64,000 nt of DNA from Cyrtodaria siliqua. Taxonomy: Eukaryota; Mollusca; Bivalvia; Adapedonta; Hiatellidae. The stretch spans positions 410,001-474,000 of the forward strand of contig JAWPHD010000298.1 of the NCBI GenBank assembly GCA_037043455.1. Reading direction: 5' to 3'. The notes under the pieces are model-generated. The model saw only the letters and a program-made list of their open reading frames with translations, did not search any database and was not told the origin of the DNA. This document shows, piece by piece, positions 1-13,000 of the stretch. Numbering within the stretch: the stretch's first letter is position 1; each line of letters starts with the position of its first letter. Both the position numbers and the translations under genes were made by a program.

Positions 1-1250
1 GACTAGACTCTATATATCACATATTTGTTCATGTGCCAGTAGACCTATTTATTCTAGTTTTAGTTGTTAATTTTTGATTGACATATATCTATATGATAAA
101 GTAAACACATTCCAGGTTTTACACTATGCCGCATGTATCCATTTATAGAAACTATGGTTTAACTAGAGTAAGTTCGCATTACTCCTTAACTAGACATGCG
201 CAGATCAACGACCATCGTTAAACTATAGTTAGTGATCGAAGTCCCTCATTGTATACGGTGTCAGACCGGTGAAAATCAGCCCATTGAACACAATGCAATA
301 TAGGCTCTATTTGGAGATCAGTCACAACTGCCACAACATTCGTTCGCTTAAATACACTTTTATTCTGTGTGGGTAGCAAACGGTCTTCCCATATCTGGAA
401 TAAAACACCGATTCAGTTTTCCAACATTTCGCGTCATTCATTCACACCATGCGTATTTTGAAATAAACATCTGTCAACCTAACCTCTGTGCGCATACTCT
501 CCAAAGAAATAATCCTGACAAACACAGTAAAATACTTACTATTCATGACAACAGACATACTACTTTAACCTCAGGTTAGATTTAACAATGAAATAGAAAC
601 TAATCTTGGGGAAAACACATGCAAACTAGAAACTTTGGATTCTTTCAAGGAACTATTTCAGCACCTTACGACCCGGAAGTACTTCCTGACTGGTCTGACA
701 CCATACGTCCTACAGAAATTGAGTTTGTACTGCACATGTTTTCTCTCAATTATAAGGATAATGTTTTTAAGGATAAATAGCATAGAATAGATCCTTCTAA
801 GTAAGCAGGACGTAAACATAACGAGTCGTTATCATGATAATCCAGGGTTAGATTACAACGTAGTATTTACACTGCGGTGATACAACGATTTAACAATGGT
901 GGTTAGCGGAGTGTTTGCGTTTACAATGCATGTTACATATCGGAAATTAGGGATGTTGACCTAAACATTCATACTAATAGTGTTTATTTCCTTTTTGTGA
1001 TTATTTTATGTAGATGAATTAAGTTGAAGTCATTGCGTGAGGAACTGATACTCGAGGGAAACAGGATGAAGCCGGTATGATGCTGATTTTGTCAGATTGT
1101 ATTCTCATCAAATCAGTAGAATTGTATTTCATACATCAATTAAACTTAACTATAATTATATTGAAAATGGAACAGCATAATTATGTAATAGTCAATGCAG
1201 TTTATTTACACACACTCAAATAAGAAAATGAGAAAACTGTTTTTTACATA
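1..1250. other. no gene seen; AT-rich non-coding DNA
   Basis: No convincing coding region or element. A weak inverted pair around 148-165 and 216-234 (aactatggtttaact against gttaaactatagtt) could form a small hairpin. Confidence 0.4.
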
Positions 1251-1252
1251 GA

Positions 1253-2062
1253 CCTGTTAATAAATACACGCAAATATCCAATACTGATTATGCTGGCATA
1301 TAACGCACACGCTGTAGAATCAGTCATGCCAAGTGCGACACACAAATGGGCCTTAGATGATGCAAAATAAACACCTTCATTTTGAATTTTGGATTCAAAA
1401 TGACCAAAGTAAACTTCAAACCATGCTTCACAAAAAGTCGTGCAGCATGTCTATCCTACCTTCACATGTAGGGTTCCTATGCGATTTTGGTATATATTAT
1501 ACTGTATATATACTATACTGTACATAAGTAGCCTACAGTCGCATTAAAAAAAGCACAATCGCAAGTTTGAGACCGACACAATATAGTTTAACAAATAGTT
1601 TTATACTAAACGGTTCATTTACTTTCACCGATGCGGAAGTATGGCATCGTTAGCAAATCAAATCAAGGATATACAACAGAATGTCTTTGAGGTACTTACA
1701 AAACGTCTATTGGTAGCATCCAAGCTCCGTCTAGTCGCACTAGGAGTGGTGAAATTGCTGGTATGTATTGAAATGTATTTCTTTATTTCTGAAACATTTA
1801 CCTTGCTTTTATAGAAACCTCATCAAAATTGAAGATAAGATGGACATGCTTCACTACGTTTTGTGAAGCATAGTTTGAAGTGAACTTTGATCATTTTGAC
1901 CCAAAAAATCAAAAATAATGTGTTTACTTTCAGTTTTGAAAATATTTTGGAGAAAAAAAAGCAAGTCACTGCATCTAAGGTCCATAACTGTTGCTACATC
2001 GTGTGCGTTATACGGCCGGCATAATTAGTATTGGATATTTTCGTGAAAGTATTATTAACAGG
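1253..2062. mobile_element. MITE-like element with long inverted arms
   Basis: The left arm (about 1253-1465) reads inward from CCTGTTAATAAATAC and is repeated in reverse at about 1828-2062, which ends in TATTAACAGG. Paired blocks include caaatatccaatactgatta/taattagtattggatatttt, the cataacgcacac segment, and a gtgaagcatagtttgaagt segment, in matching order. No coding capacity is seen in the centre. I could not fix the target duplication, so the class is unknown. Confidence 0.65.
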
Positions 2063-2065
2063 CAT

Positions 2066-2330
2066 ATGTGAAGTGCGTGGTCAAGTGGTAGAGCGTCGGA
2101 TTTCAGATCGAGAGGTCGTGGGTTCGATCCTTGTCTAACCTTTTTATTAATCCTTAAGCAAGATAATTAGTCGACATTGCTTAGTACTGGTTCTACCTAG
2201 GAATCCATATGTTTAAAACAAATGCATATACTTATGTAAAGAATAATGATTGTCTAAGTCCAGTTACAAGTTTTAGATTGTAAATAGGGTTTCAATGCGA
2301 TTTTGGCCACACGTACATCATTTTATTGGT
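2066..2330 (+). mobile_element. tRNA-derived SINE-like unit
   Basis: Positions 2070-2140 resemble a tRNA-type Pol III promoter: an A-box-like ggtcaagtggtagagcg, then a B box GGTTCGATCC at about 2119-2128. No acceptor stem pairs, so this is not a functional tRNA. The following cgacattgcttagt and ttctacctaggaat block resembles a SINE body. It abuts the right end of the inverted-arm element. Confidence 0.55.
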
Positions 2331-3000
2331 TTATGAAATGGTGATATTAACAATGTTACTTTAAATTCTGGTTTTATTTTATCACTTCTTTTATCATCCT
2401 CGTGGGACTCGTATGACCTTCTGAAACACTGAAAGGAGGTTAGTTCATGAACTTTTATCCCTCAGGTTTTCTGGTCGTACTCTAGATTGTTTTTTTCTTT
2501 GGCTATAACTACTATGGTTGTTCAGTATGTTTCTGTTTTCATTGTATATTTAATTTGCTCTTTGTGTGTTGTGCAGTGTTGGCCTGCGGTGCTATTGCGA
2601 TTGGGTGGTGTGGTTCCTAAATGACCATTTCTTTCTCATTTTTTTAATACCCCAAAAATAGTCGTCATTTAAAACATTTTCAATGTTCATAATGGCGAGT
2701 ATTTACATGGTACCTAGATAAGGTACATTTGATTAAAACTGACGTGTGTAAATATAAATACATAGTGTGTTTTAAACGAAATAAATATAAACGCTAAATG
2801 CAAATAATGAACTGCTCCCACTCAAATACCAACAGGACCTTTACCAATGAAAATAACGTAAATTGCTAATTTCTGCCCCGGACATTTATTGCGATATGAT
2901 ACGATATCATTTTCTTAAGTGGAAAATAGGCATTGTTCTCAAAATGTAAAGAAAAGAAGAAGACGAAGAAATAAAAAAAGATTATCTTTCAAAGTCAAAT

Positions 3001-3156
3001 AGTTTAGCCATACCTTTCCTAGAAAGAGTGTGTTATGCTAAGATATCAAAATAGTTTAGCCATATCTTTCCTAGAAGGGGTGCGTGATGCTTAGATATCA
3101 ACATAGTTTAGCCATATCTTTCCTAGAAAGGGTGCGTGATGCTAAGATATCAATTT
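3001..3156. repeat. 52-bp tandem repeat, three copies
   Basis: Units start at 3001, 3053 and 3105, each opening agtttagccatatctttcct and ending gatgctaagatatca, with a few substitutions. The array lies just upstream of the candidate first exon of the BRI3-like gene. Confidence 0.85.
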
Positions 3157-3222
3157 CTTAAGTGGAAATGGGACGTATTTCGTAGAATGGGCGCTGAAGC
3201 GGTATACTACCCCTCGCCCAGC

Positions 3223-3269
3223 AATAAAAGGTCATATCGCCAACGATTAGCACACCGACAACACTTGAG
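3223..3269 (+). other. candidate 5' UTR exon of the BRI3-like gene
   Basis: An AATAAAAGG element at about 3222-3230 could act as a TATA-like box. About 40 bases later a perfect donor, GAG then gtaagg, ends the putative exon at 3269. The next acceptor (atttcag, ending 3976) opens the exon 3977-4037 that holds the ATG at 4016, so a non-coding first exon is plausible. The transcription start cannot be seen. Confidence 0.35.
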
Positions 3270-3976
3270 GTAAGGTCTAGTTTATGAAATAATCTTAAAT
3301 AAAATTTTAACATTGAATTTTAATTGTGTGTGTGTGTGTTTGCTAAATACGATTATAAATCCTTTAGTGAGGTATTATATAAAAAGAAGACGACTTTAAC
3401 CTGTAATATACATTTCTAAATGTTGGTGTTTTTATAAATTGTTTCGTTAATTATTATCCTAAAACGCATATTGTCTTGTGGTGGATTAGCTTGTATGTAT
3501 TGTATTACCGCAGATAAATATGAAATATGAAACGTTAAGATGATGGGATTGCACTGTATACATTTCCACCTGGGTCCCGGGGAAAAAAGTCAAATACACT
3601 AAAACATTAATTCAACTGTCATTTCCCCATAATTTTTACACATAACTTGGTATACATATTCGCCTATGAAAGATAAACAAACCTATCAAACGATTTTATT
3701 ATTTCCATCTTAGACGTGTGCCAAGGGGTGGGAGTCAAATGCTGATATTGCTCATAGCAGCTTATTTTAAACGAACACTATAGTTTTTTAAAACGTAGAT
3801 TATGTAAATACCGAGTTACAATTCGTGAGTTAACACTATTTCCCATTCCCAACAGATCAGCTTATTGACTATCAGTGTCAGATTTGACTTAAAACTCAAA
3901 TTTATTTCCTATCTTGCAATTTTACTGAAAATAAAATCCATACTATGATTTAAAAATAACGAATTTAACATTTCAG

Positions 3977-4037
3977 ATAACATATACGTGAACGAAGCCA
4001 CCTTTCTGTTACATAATGTCTGCCCAACAAGTTCCAG
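3977..4037 (+). other. BRI3: BRI3-like exon with start codon
   Basis: The exon lies between acceptor cag (ending 3976) and donor gtaagtc (4038). It holds 39 bases of 5' UTR, then ATG at 4016 and 22 coding bases, ending in phase 1. It is far too short to show in an ordinary ORF scan. Confidence 0.65.
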
Positions 4038-7000
4038 GTAAGTCGTTTTAGTTTGCAAACTTGACATTATCTGATCATTTAAAAAAGGCGAAATAATGCA
4101 CCGTATGGTATGTTATGTCAATTACATGACACCCAAAAGTACAGTTAACACAACAGAAGGTAAAGTTCAATGTAATTATGGACGTTTATAAGTGGATATA
4201 AAAGTCGAACAGGAAATGTAGCATTCAAGGACCACAGTCAACCACAAACATGCACAGAAACAAACAACAACTACACTAATTAATAAAATTAATAAAAGGC
4301 AAGATATGACATCACAAACATAAAAAGGGTTGACAAGAGGGCTACCGCCTTGGAAAGGTCAGTGGTAGAAAAAGGCCGCTGGCCGTTTAAAACAGTTTCT
4401 AGGGTGCATCAATCCTCACCCTTACCCTATTGTCATCCCAATAAAACGGGACAGTGTATATAAAGATATCCCCCAGGTTATATTCTCTAACAAACAAATC
4501 AGCATTAATAGGCAATATAAGTAAAACACATAAATGATCATGTATATATAATATATAAAAAGCCTAAACATGTGGGTATAAAAATCGAACAGGAAATATA
4601 GCATTCACGACGACAGTCAACAACAAACACACACAGAAACAAAGAACAGCTATATATATATAAAATGAATAAAAGGCAAAATAAAACATAACAAACACAC
4701 AAGGGTTGACAATAGGTCTACCGCCTTGGAACGATCAGTGGCAAAAAAAGCCGCTTGGTGTTCAAACCAAACCGCACACTTACCCTACTTCATCCCAATA
4801 AAACGGGACAATGCAAATAAAGAAATCCCCACCATGAACTATTCTCTAACCAACAAGGCAGCATTATTAGGCAAAATAAGTAAAACACAAAGATGCTCGT
4901 GTATGTATAAACACAACAAGAAATTGCAGCACAGCTGCTGGAAAAATGTTGGACAATTCTGAAAATAATATTAATATTTCAGGGGTCAAGCTAGGGGAGA
5001 AGGAGGAGAGTACAGCGAAGTGGGAAATTCACAATTATTTATATTGGTTTAATAAAACTAGATGAATGATTTATATATGTTGTCAATTTTTATTTAAATA
5101 TATGATATATCTAGGCCTGTTGTTTTATTTCAAATTAAAGTGTTTTTTTAATTTCATGTTTTAATAATTTAATTTTGAGTGGTCATATTCAATATGCATG
5201 TCATTATCAGAGAAATTAATATGAATGCCATTAACGGCTCATCAAAACCATACCCTTACCCTTACCGAAGTTTCTTTGTTTTCTACATGACATAATGTGA
5301 ATTCTAGTGCATTTTGAAACATTTAATTGCTAAATCCTATGATAACGTCCCCGTGCGAGGCCCTTAAAATCTGACAAGCATAGGCTAACATTGCTTGTCG
5401 AATTGTAGGTGTGTGGTGGTTTTGGGTGGGATGATAGCCTCTGGTTCGCCTTGTTATTTGGGGATAAGCCAATTCAATATGTAAGGTTATGAATTGAATG
5501 TTGTTTAATGACTCATCAACACATTATTCGTTATTCGAGAGAGAACACACAGGAATCTGGAACCTGACATACTATAACGAATATACTCTTATATATAGTT
5601 CTTTAAACTAACGTGCTTAGAGAATAGACTCCAAAATACAAAACCTCCAAATTTAGGTCCCCATCCGACGGACGAGGCTAATGAAAAGCGTCTTGCTGAA
5701 GAACACAAAGACGAAACTCAGTGGCGATGGTGAGGCTTTACCCCGGGTTAGGTTCAGCGGATTTCAAGTTCAGCGGTTGTCTATAGGGCCACGCCAGTCC
5801 CTTTATAAATTATGAAGCGGTATTTAAAATATTCCTTTAAACATTTTAATGAAATTGAGACCAGACGCTCGTTTGCGCTCGCAATCATCTTGTGTGTGTT
5901 TGGATGATGGAGACTACAACTGTAAATAATTAAACCTTTTGTGATATACACACATCTTGTCAAATTGTTGTTATACACCTCGCTGCGCTCGGCATTATTT
6001 TGGCGTTTACAGCACCATTTCACCATGTTTACCACACTGTCATAGAATTGTTATAACATATGAATTTGTAAGCGATTTGGAGCTCCGCTTCTCGAGCTTA
6101 TTTCAGTATGCGATCTATGAATTTGTTTAATGTTTGGGGTCTCGCTTCGTGCGAATTAAAAATGTCAACTACGGTCAGCTACGAAATTGAAGAACAGGAC
6201 GAATCATGGTCTGTGGGCTTCGCTTCGCGAAGCTTACCAAAATATTATTGTTTTATTTAATGTTCGGGGCTTCGCTTCGGGCGAAGCTCAGTCCATTGTA
6301 ATTATTAATTTATCATGAATTACATAAGTTTACTCCGCACTACATGTACAGTAACATAGCTAGGCACAAATGACAGCATAGGCCTATGGTTGGGGGCGTG
6401 AAGACATGATCCTCCGGACTTTTTATTTCATTTTAGAATGCATTAATTAGGTAAGTAAATATTGTAGACCAAAGCAATTAGCACATGTTCACGCACATGA
6501 CCGTTGACGTCATGTTTACAATATCGCATGACGTCATGTTTAACATATCGCATGACGTCATGTTTAACGTCAGTCGCTGATGCACCAGTTACACCTACTC
6601 AAGTCTTGACGACACATGCTGCTTCTCACAAGAAAAAGTAAGAAATTTACATTTAAATACGCTTATTTATGCAAGTCTGAATCCGCGTACCATACGCCGT
6701 TCTGAAAAATATGAAGCAGGCCGGACGATGTAAACTCCGGACATGAAGAACGCGGTCGACATTATGTCGTAAATATGAATAATCTGGGGCTTCGCTGCGC
6801 GAAGCTTAGTGATAATATAAATGTGTGTTGTTTAATTTCTGGCTCGTTTGTCGAGCTTTGCTCGTCCGTATTGTTTTCACGACTTTCGCGAAAGTTTACT
6901 TTGTGGATTTTTTTGACTTTTTACGGTAATCGCCGCCATAACCGAAAAAGTGATTACTAGTGGACTACTTCGACGCCGGGATGCGCCCGGCGAGAATTGT

Positions 7001-10000
7001 CCAAAAAACAATAGCCTAGAAAGCCACAAAGAAAGGCGACGTTTATGTAGCATTTATAAATTGCAATATTAGCTAGGATCAACTGAAGCAGCAATGGTGG
7101 ACTTAGCAAAAGAACTTTTATAAATGACACGAGTAATTGTAATAAAGTAACGATTAGAAAGTCGAACAGGAAATGAACCTTTCACAGAACACAGTCAACC
7201 TGCAACATTTAAGCAAAACACACAATGTTAATACGCTGATCAAACAAAAACGGGTTGGACCTTGTATCTTGTTTAAAGTTCTCCGGCCATCTTTTGTTTC
7301 ATGAACATGATTATGTTTATTTAAATCGAAATCAATACACAACAATATATATTTGCAATTCACACATTGCAATATCTGTGAAAAGCGAGAATAAGATTTT
7401 ATTTGATGTATCAATTATCTGGCAATAGTTGTGCAGCTATACAATTGAGATTACCTCATTTCCCCGTGCAGTCGCACAGTGGCAAAAGTAGTATCTGCAT
7501 CATGCAAATAATACTTATTTTTTTACATATTTAATGAAGTTACGCAAACCAGTGTATATACAGACGCTCATCCACATATTTTATTATGTATTTCTATATT
7601 AATCGAAAACGTACATTCACTTACCAATCAAATGAACACGCACTCCGTTTTCATTCCCATTTCAAATGCATTAGTTTAACATTTAACAATATTCTTATTA
7701 AATTTTTCTTTTATACTGTATGCAGTATTATAGAACTATAGAACTAATTATCATTTATTACAACGGTGTGTTTATTCTTTTTAAAGGACAATGTATATTT
7801 TGACCATTTAATGTAAATGAACGATATAAATATGTCGTTATATACATCTTGCCATAGTCCGTCATGTAAATATCACTTAAGGGCAAACCTTCGGAATTCT
7901 TAAAACACGATGAGGTAGAATGTACTTTAATTAACTAAATGTTTATGTTTATGTTGAGGAGGGAATGGACAATTGTTATCAAAATATAGGCATTTATTAT
8001 CAAGTCTTATCTATCTCGATAGAAGGAACTGTTCACAATCATCTCTTTTCGAGAAACATAATCACCAGTGTGTGTGTCATGTATAATATATTTAAATGAA
8101 GGCCTATTTATGGTGCCTGATTTCTGCCATTGTCGTCTTTTCGTCTTTTCGTTATTTCGCCCCCGAAAAGACGACAGAACGAAAATACAACATTACGAAA
8201 AGACGACAAATGCAGCGCGAAAACCTTGAAATGGCGTCTTTTCGTTCAGTCGTTCTGTCGTCTTTGTCGTCTTTTGGGGGCACTCCTCAATTTTTTTTAA
8301 CGGACAACTTTCCCTTAAGGGGGCACTCCTCAGTTTCGCATGAATGTCCATGGTGTAAATCAGAAAGAAATCAACTAAGCATCTTTTAGGTCCATGGATG
8401 GTCTTTATAATAATTATGAAGCACATGTTTGATGTTTTTTTCAGTTTTGATTACTTCTAAGTTTATTTTGGTGTATTGGAATATGCATTCATTGGGTTTT
8501 TTGGAGGCTATAAATAGAAAAATGTGAACCAATCAAAAACTTCCTAAAAGTAGTTAAAATGGCTGATTTTCACTGACGAGGAGATCAGCGTGGAATAACT
8601 TTTTAAAATGCCGGACTAGGTATGTAAAATTTAGCATTTCCTGATATGCAAGAGCATTATGAGTGCAGACATGACCCTGATATGTGTAGGATTTTTTTTT
8701 ATTTTTATTTATTGACATTTGAAATATTGCTAAAATTGCATTTTTAGCATGTTTTAAGGGGTGGGGTAATCTTAAAGAAATGGGACTAAAGTTGTACAGA
8801 AAATGCTTTTTGATACTTTTATTTGGTATGGAAACATGGGTAATTTTATTGTCTTCTAAGAAATGTATGACACAATGATGATGTGATTTATTTTTGCTCA
8901 AGGATTCAGGCTAAGAGCTTGTCATGGGTTTGATGATTGATAAATGTACATTAAACTGTGGAGTGCCCCCTTAAGGGGCAAACCTTTTTTTTACTAAAAC
9001 AGTCAAATGAAGGATTTTTTGTCCGTATTTCAACATATTTTCAAAGTTTGTTACCATTCGGTTTGTTTGCGAAGAGAACTACTTCGGTTAGAATGTAATT
9101 TGTCGATAAGGCAAACCCGCATTGCTACGAAACCCAGATTATGAACACCTCGGTAAAATATGTATATTGTAATACTCCGCGATGCACCGTATCTTGAGAT
9201 ATCTCAATATATGTCTAATTTATCTTGAGATACTCCATGTTGAGATATCACATTTTATCTTGAGATATCTGAATTTATATTGAGATATTTGTATTGAGAT
9301 ATCTCAATTAATCTCAAGATATCTCAATATATCTCAAGTTATCTTGAGATAACTGTCTTGAGATATCTTAAGTTGTTTTGAGATAATTATCTTGAGATAT
9401 CACAATGTGTCTTGAGTCATTGATATCACAAAATAAATAGAGATATATCTTACAATTTCTCAAGATGTATCGCAACTTATCGTGAGATATCTAACTTGCG
9501 ATATCTCAAGATCCCATGTGTCTTGCGGTTGGTATATACAATTTTAGTAGGATTTTCTAAGTTTGAGGTGGGCTTTTTGCCATTTAAAAACTAACCATTG
9601 GTGTAATTCTTGGGTTTGACATAACACTGTTTCAATATATGTACAGTTTGCTAATGGTAATGTCCAATTTAAGTACTGGTTACTATGGTATTTTGATGTC
9701 ATAGTAAAATGACGTTAAACATAGAATAGCATGTGGGGTGACGTCATGTCACATGACGTCATTATGTCGTGTCGCGTTAAAAAAAAAATCGCATAAGATA
9801 GCGGCTTTATATAAATCGGGTTATAGGAGGCAACTTTTTAGAGAGGAAATGACTTCTGATTGCAAATTTCAGACCTTTTTCATGCTATGGAAAAAAACAG
9901 ACCGAAAGAAAAAAGTTTGCAAAAAAGCTGTTAAAAAGGCTATTTCAGTGTTATCTTAAAAAGGTGCTGTTAGGCCAATTTTTGGACAATCGCAATAATA

Positions 10001-13000
10001 CGTATGTCAAGACGTCCGGAATAAATTCGCGAAATGGAAAAAGGGGCGTTTCAATTTTTTTAACGGACAACTTTCCCTTAAGGGGGCACTCCTCAGTTTC
10101 GCATGAATGTCCATGGTGTAAATCAGAAAGAAATCAACTAAGCATCTTTTAGGTCCATGGATGGTCTTTATAATAATTATGAAGCACATGTTTGATGTTT
10201 TTTTCAGTTTTGATTACTTCTAAGTTTATTTTGGTGTATTGGAATATGCATTCTTTGTTTTTTTTGGAGGCTATAAATAGAAAAATGTGAACCAATCAAA
10301 AACTTCCTAAAAGTAGTTAAAATGGCTGATTTTCACTGACGAGGAGATCAGCGTGGAATAACTTTTTAAAATGCCGGACTAGGTATGTAGAATTTAGCAT
10401 TTCCTGATATGCAAGAGCATTATGAGTGCAGACATGACCCTGATATGTGTAGGATTTTTTTTTATTTTTATTTATTGACATTTGAAATATTGCTAAAATT
10501 GCATTTTTAGCATGTTTTAAGGGGTGGGGTAATCTTAAAGAAATGGGACTAAAGTTGTACAGAAAATGCTTTTTGATACTTTTATTTGGTATGGAAACAT
10601 GGGTAATTTTATTGTCTTCTAAGAAATGTATGACACAATGATGATGTGATTTATTTTTGCTCAAGGATTCAGGCTAAGAGCTTGTCATGGGTTTGATGAT
10701 TGAGAAATGTACATTAAACTGTGGAGTGCCCCCTTTCGTTCTGTCGTCTTTTCGCCTTCCGGTTGACATGCACGTTTCGGTCATTGCGGCCATTTCACGG
10801 TGACTACTAAAAGTCGGGACGATTTTGAATTGTTAGGGAAATGGGTATAAAAGGCATGGTGTATGCATACCTTATGTCCAATCAATAATAAACGGAGGGG
10901 TTACTATTGATTTTAAATGATTTTTTTATCAACGCAAAATGGTTAATTTAATATGAATATTAAAACATAATAATATAAAAATAATATTTTGACTTTGTAA
11001 TTTAGTAGTACTTTCAGGGACTGATACTGATGATCTTGCCTGGACCCAGTCGTACTAATTATCATGTTTGGAGTAAACTTTATATTCTTATTATTTAAAT
11101 TGGTATGTAACAATGTAGGATGGTTTAGCGGACATAACTATGGGATTTTGTTTATTGTAAAAAATGTAATAAATTACTTTGTATTTAATGATTTACTTTC
11201 CGGGGCAACTTAAAAAATAGACACGATTTTGAGCTCATATTCTTCGAACTATTCAAACAAATGGCAAACAAAATATTGACATTTAAATTTAACACTAACT
11301 TTCCGGACCGTTTGTTGAAACCATTATATCACAATGATTATACCTTATATTATTATCAATATAGGATGGTATAGCAAACATAATTAAGAATGTGTTTCAT
11401 ATTATACGGAACTGTTAAACATGTACGTGACTGATAATTGTGCTAACATGTTTGTTCACTTGGAAGTCAAGAAATGCCTTACCCTAATATTTGATTTTGT
11501 CTTAATATGTTATTTCAAATAGTTGTCTAACATATCAAGTTGACGGTAATACGTTAATAGTTCGGAACTATATCTACACATATGAAATATAATAGTCCAA
11601 GAACGGAGATAACACATATACCACGTTCTTAATATTTAATAGTTAGCTCGACTCTTTCGAAAACAAAGGAGAAATTGTCTGAAATTTGTATGTACATATA
11701 AGCTTGTATCTCCGAAACTGATCTACATAATGGACTGTAACTTTATATATGTGTTATACAAGATCATACAGCCAGGTTACGGTCATAACTTCAACTTCTA
11801 AATATGACTCATTTAAGATCCTCTGTTCATTATAATATACATATTGCAATTAAATCTTGACACTTTCAAAAAGAACTGATTAAGATAAAGCCAAACATAT
11901 AATTCTCACTTCAATATTCATTATATAAGGTGTGAAAAACTAATTAATGAGTTGCAGAACCAATACAATTCATTACTTTTATTCGACATACCATAGTTAC
12001 ATGTTTATTGTCTTACGCAAGACTAGTATAATTATGATGACCATTCTGCATTTATATAAACGATTTAATAGAACTAGTAACCCTTATTTTATTATTTATT
12101 GAACATACGGTATGCACACTTCCTGTCGATTTTGCCCGATTCTTCTCCGACAGTTCAAAATCGTCCCGACTTCTAGTAGTCAATCGGAAGACGAAAAGAC
12201 GACAGAAAGGATAGGCGACAAAACGACAAGACGAAAAGACGACAGAAAGGAAAGGCGACAGAACGACAGAACGAAAATACGACAAATGCAGCGCAAAAAG
12301 ACGACAGAACGAAAAGACGACAGAACGAAAAGACGCCATTTCAAGGGCGAAAAGACGACAGAACGCCACGCGAAAAGACGACAATATCAAACGGCGTCTT
12401 TTCGCGCTGAAGTGTCGTCTTTTCGCGTGGCGTTCTATTGTCTTTTCGCCCTTGAAATTGCGTCTTTTCGTTCTGTCGTATTTTCGCGCTGCATTTGTCG
12501 TCTTTTCGTCCTCTGTCGTCTTTTCGTTCTGTCGTCTTTTCGGGGGCGAAATAACGAAAAGACGACAAATGCCAGAAATCAGCCATCATACCTATTATAT
12601 ATGTGCGTTTGATGTGTATATGCTAATTTTTTTTATCGGCAATAATGAAATAAAAACGAAATGTCTTATTTCAGTGACCCAACAACTTGGATCGACCACG
12701 GTCTTTGTCGGTGGTTGTCGAGCATGTGGAGTAAGTATACAACAAAATGCACACTTGAGTTTTTGTGTTGTCGTGAACAAAATTTTAAGTCCGAGAAACA
12801 TCGAAAATGTTCTAAGTCCGAGAAGACTGAAATATTAAAAGGCCGAAAGGCCACCTTTTTCTGATTTTTAGCTTTTGTGTTGTCGTGAAAAAAATTCTAA
12901 GTCCGAGAAACATCGAAATTTTTCTAAGTCCGAGAAGAGTGAAATGTTGAAAGGCCGAAAGGCCACCTTTTTCTGATTTTTAGCTTTTGTGTTATCGTGA

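Larger units (their letters stand above)
8117..12590. mobile_element. element with CGTCTTTTCG-array inverted ends
   Basis: The left end (from CTGATTTCTGCCATTGTCG at about 8118) and the right end (CGACAAATGCCAGAAATCAG, ending about 12587) are inverted copies. Each is followed inward by degenerate arrays of CGTCTTTTCG or its complement (8135-8276 and 10735-10760; 12190-12560). Inside them a second inverted block pairs 10760-10905 with 12080-12185 (gtcgggacgattttgaa on both). The left array is split by the TTAA MITE block 8277-10733, so the element itself is about 2 kb. The core 10905-12080 shows no gene. Confidence 0.6.

Noticed and set aside
2070..2140. A possible functional tRNA gene
   Set aside because: The A and B boxes are present, but acceptor and anticodon stems do not pair, so it is a tRNA-derived SINE remnant.
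9180..9520. A regulatory switch made of GATATC sites
   Set aside because: The sequence is a simple satellite; there is no sign of conserved spacing to a gene.
8554..10664. Two 115-codon reverse-strand frames (8554-8901 and 10317-10664) with almost the same product
   Set aside because: They lie in the two copies of the 652-bp TTAA MITE, so their likeness comes from DNA duplication, and the product is not family-like.
12052..12612. Frames of 82-166 codons at 12052-12612 rich in FRSVVFS or KTTERKDD repeats
   Set aside because: They translate the CGTCTTTTCG arrays on both strands; the repeats, not selection, keep them open.
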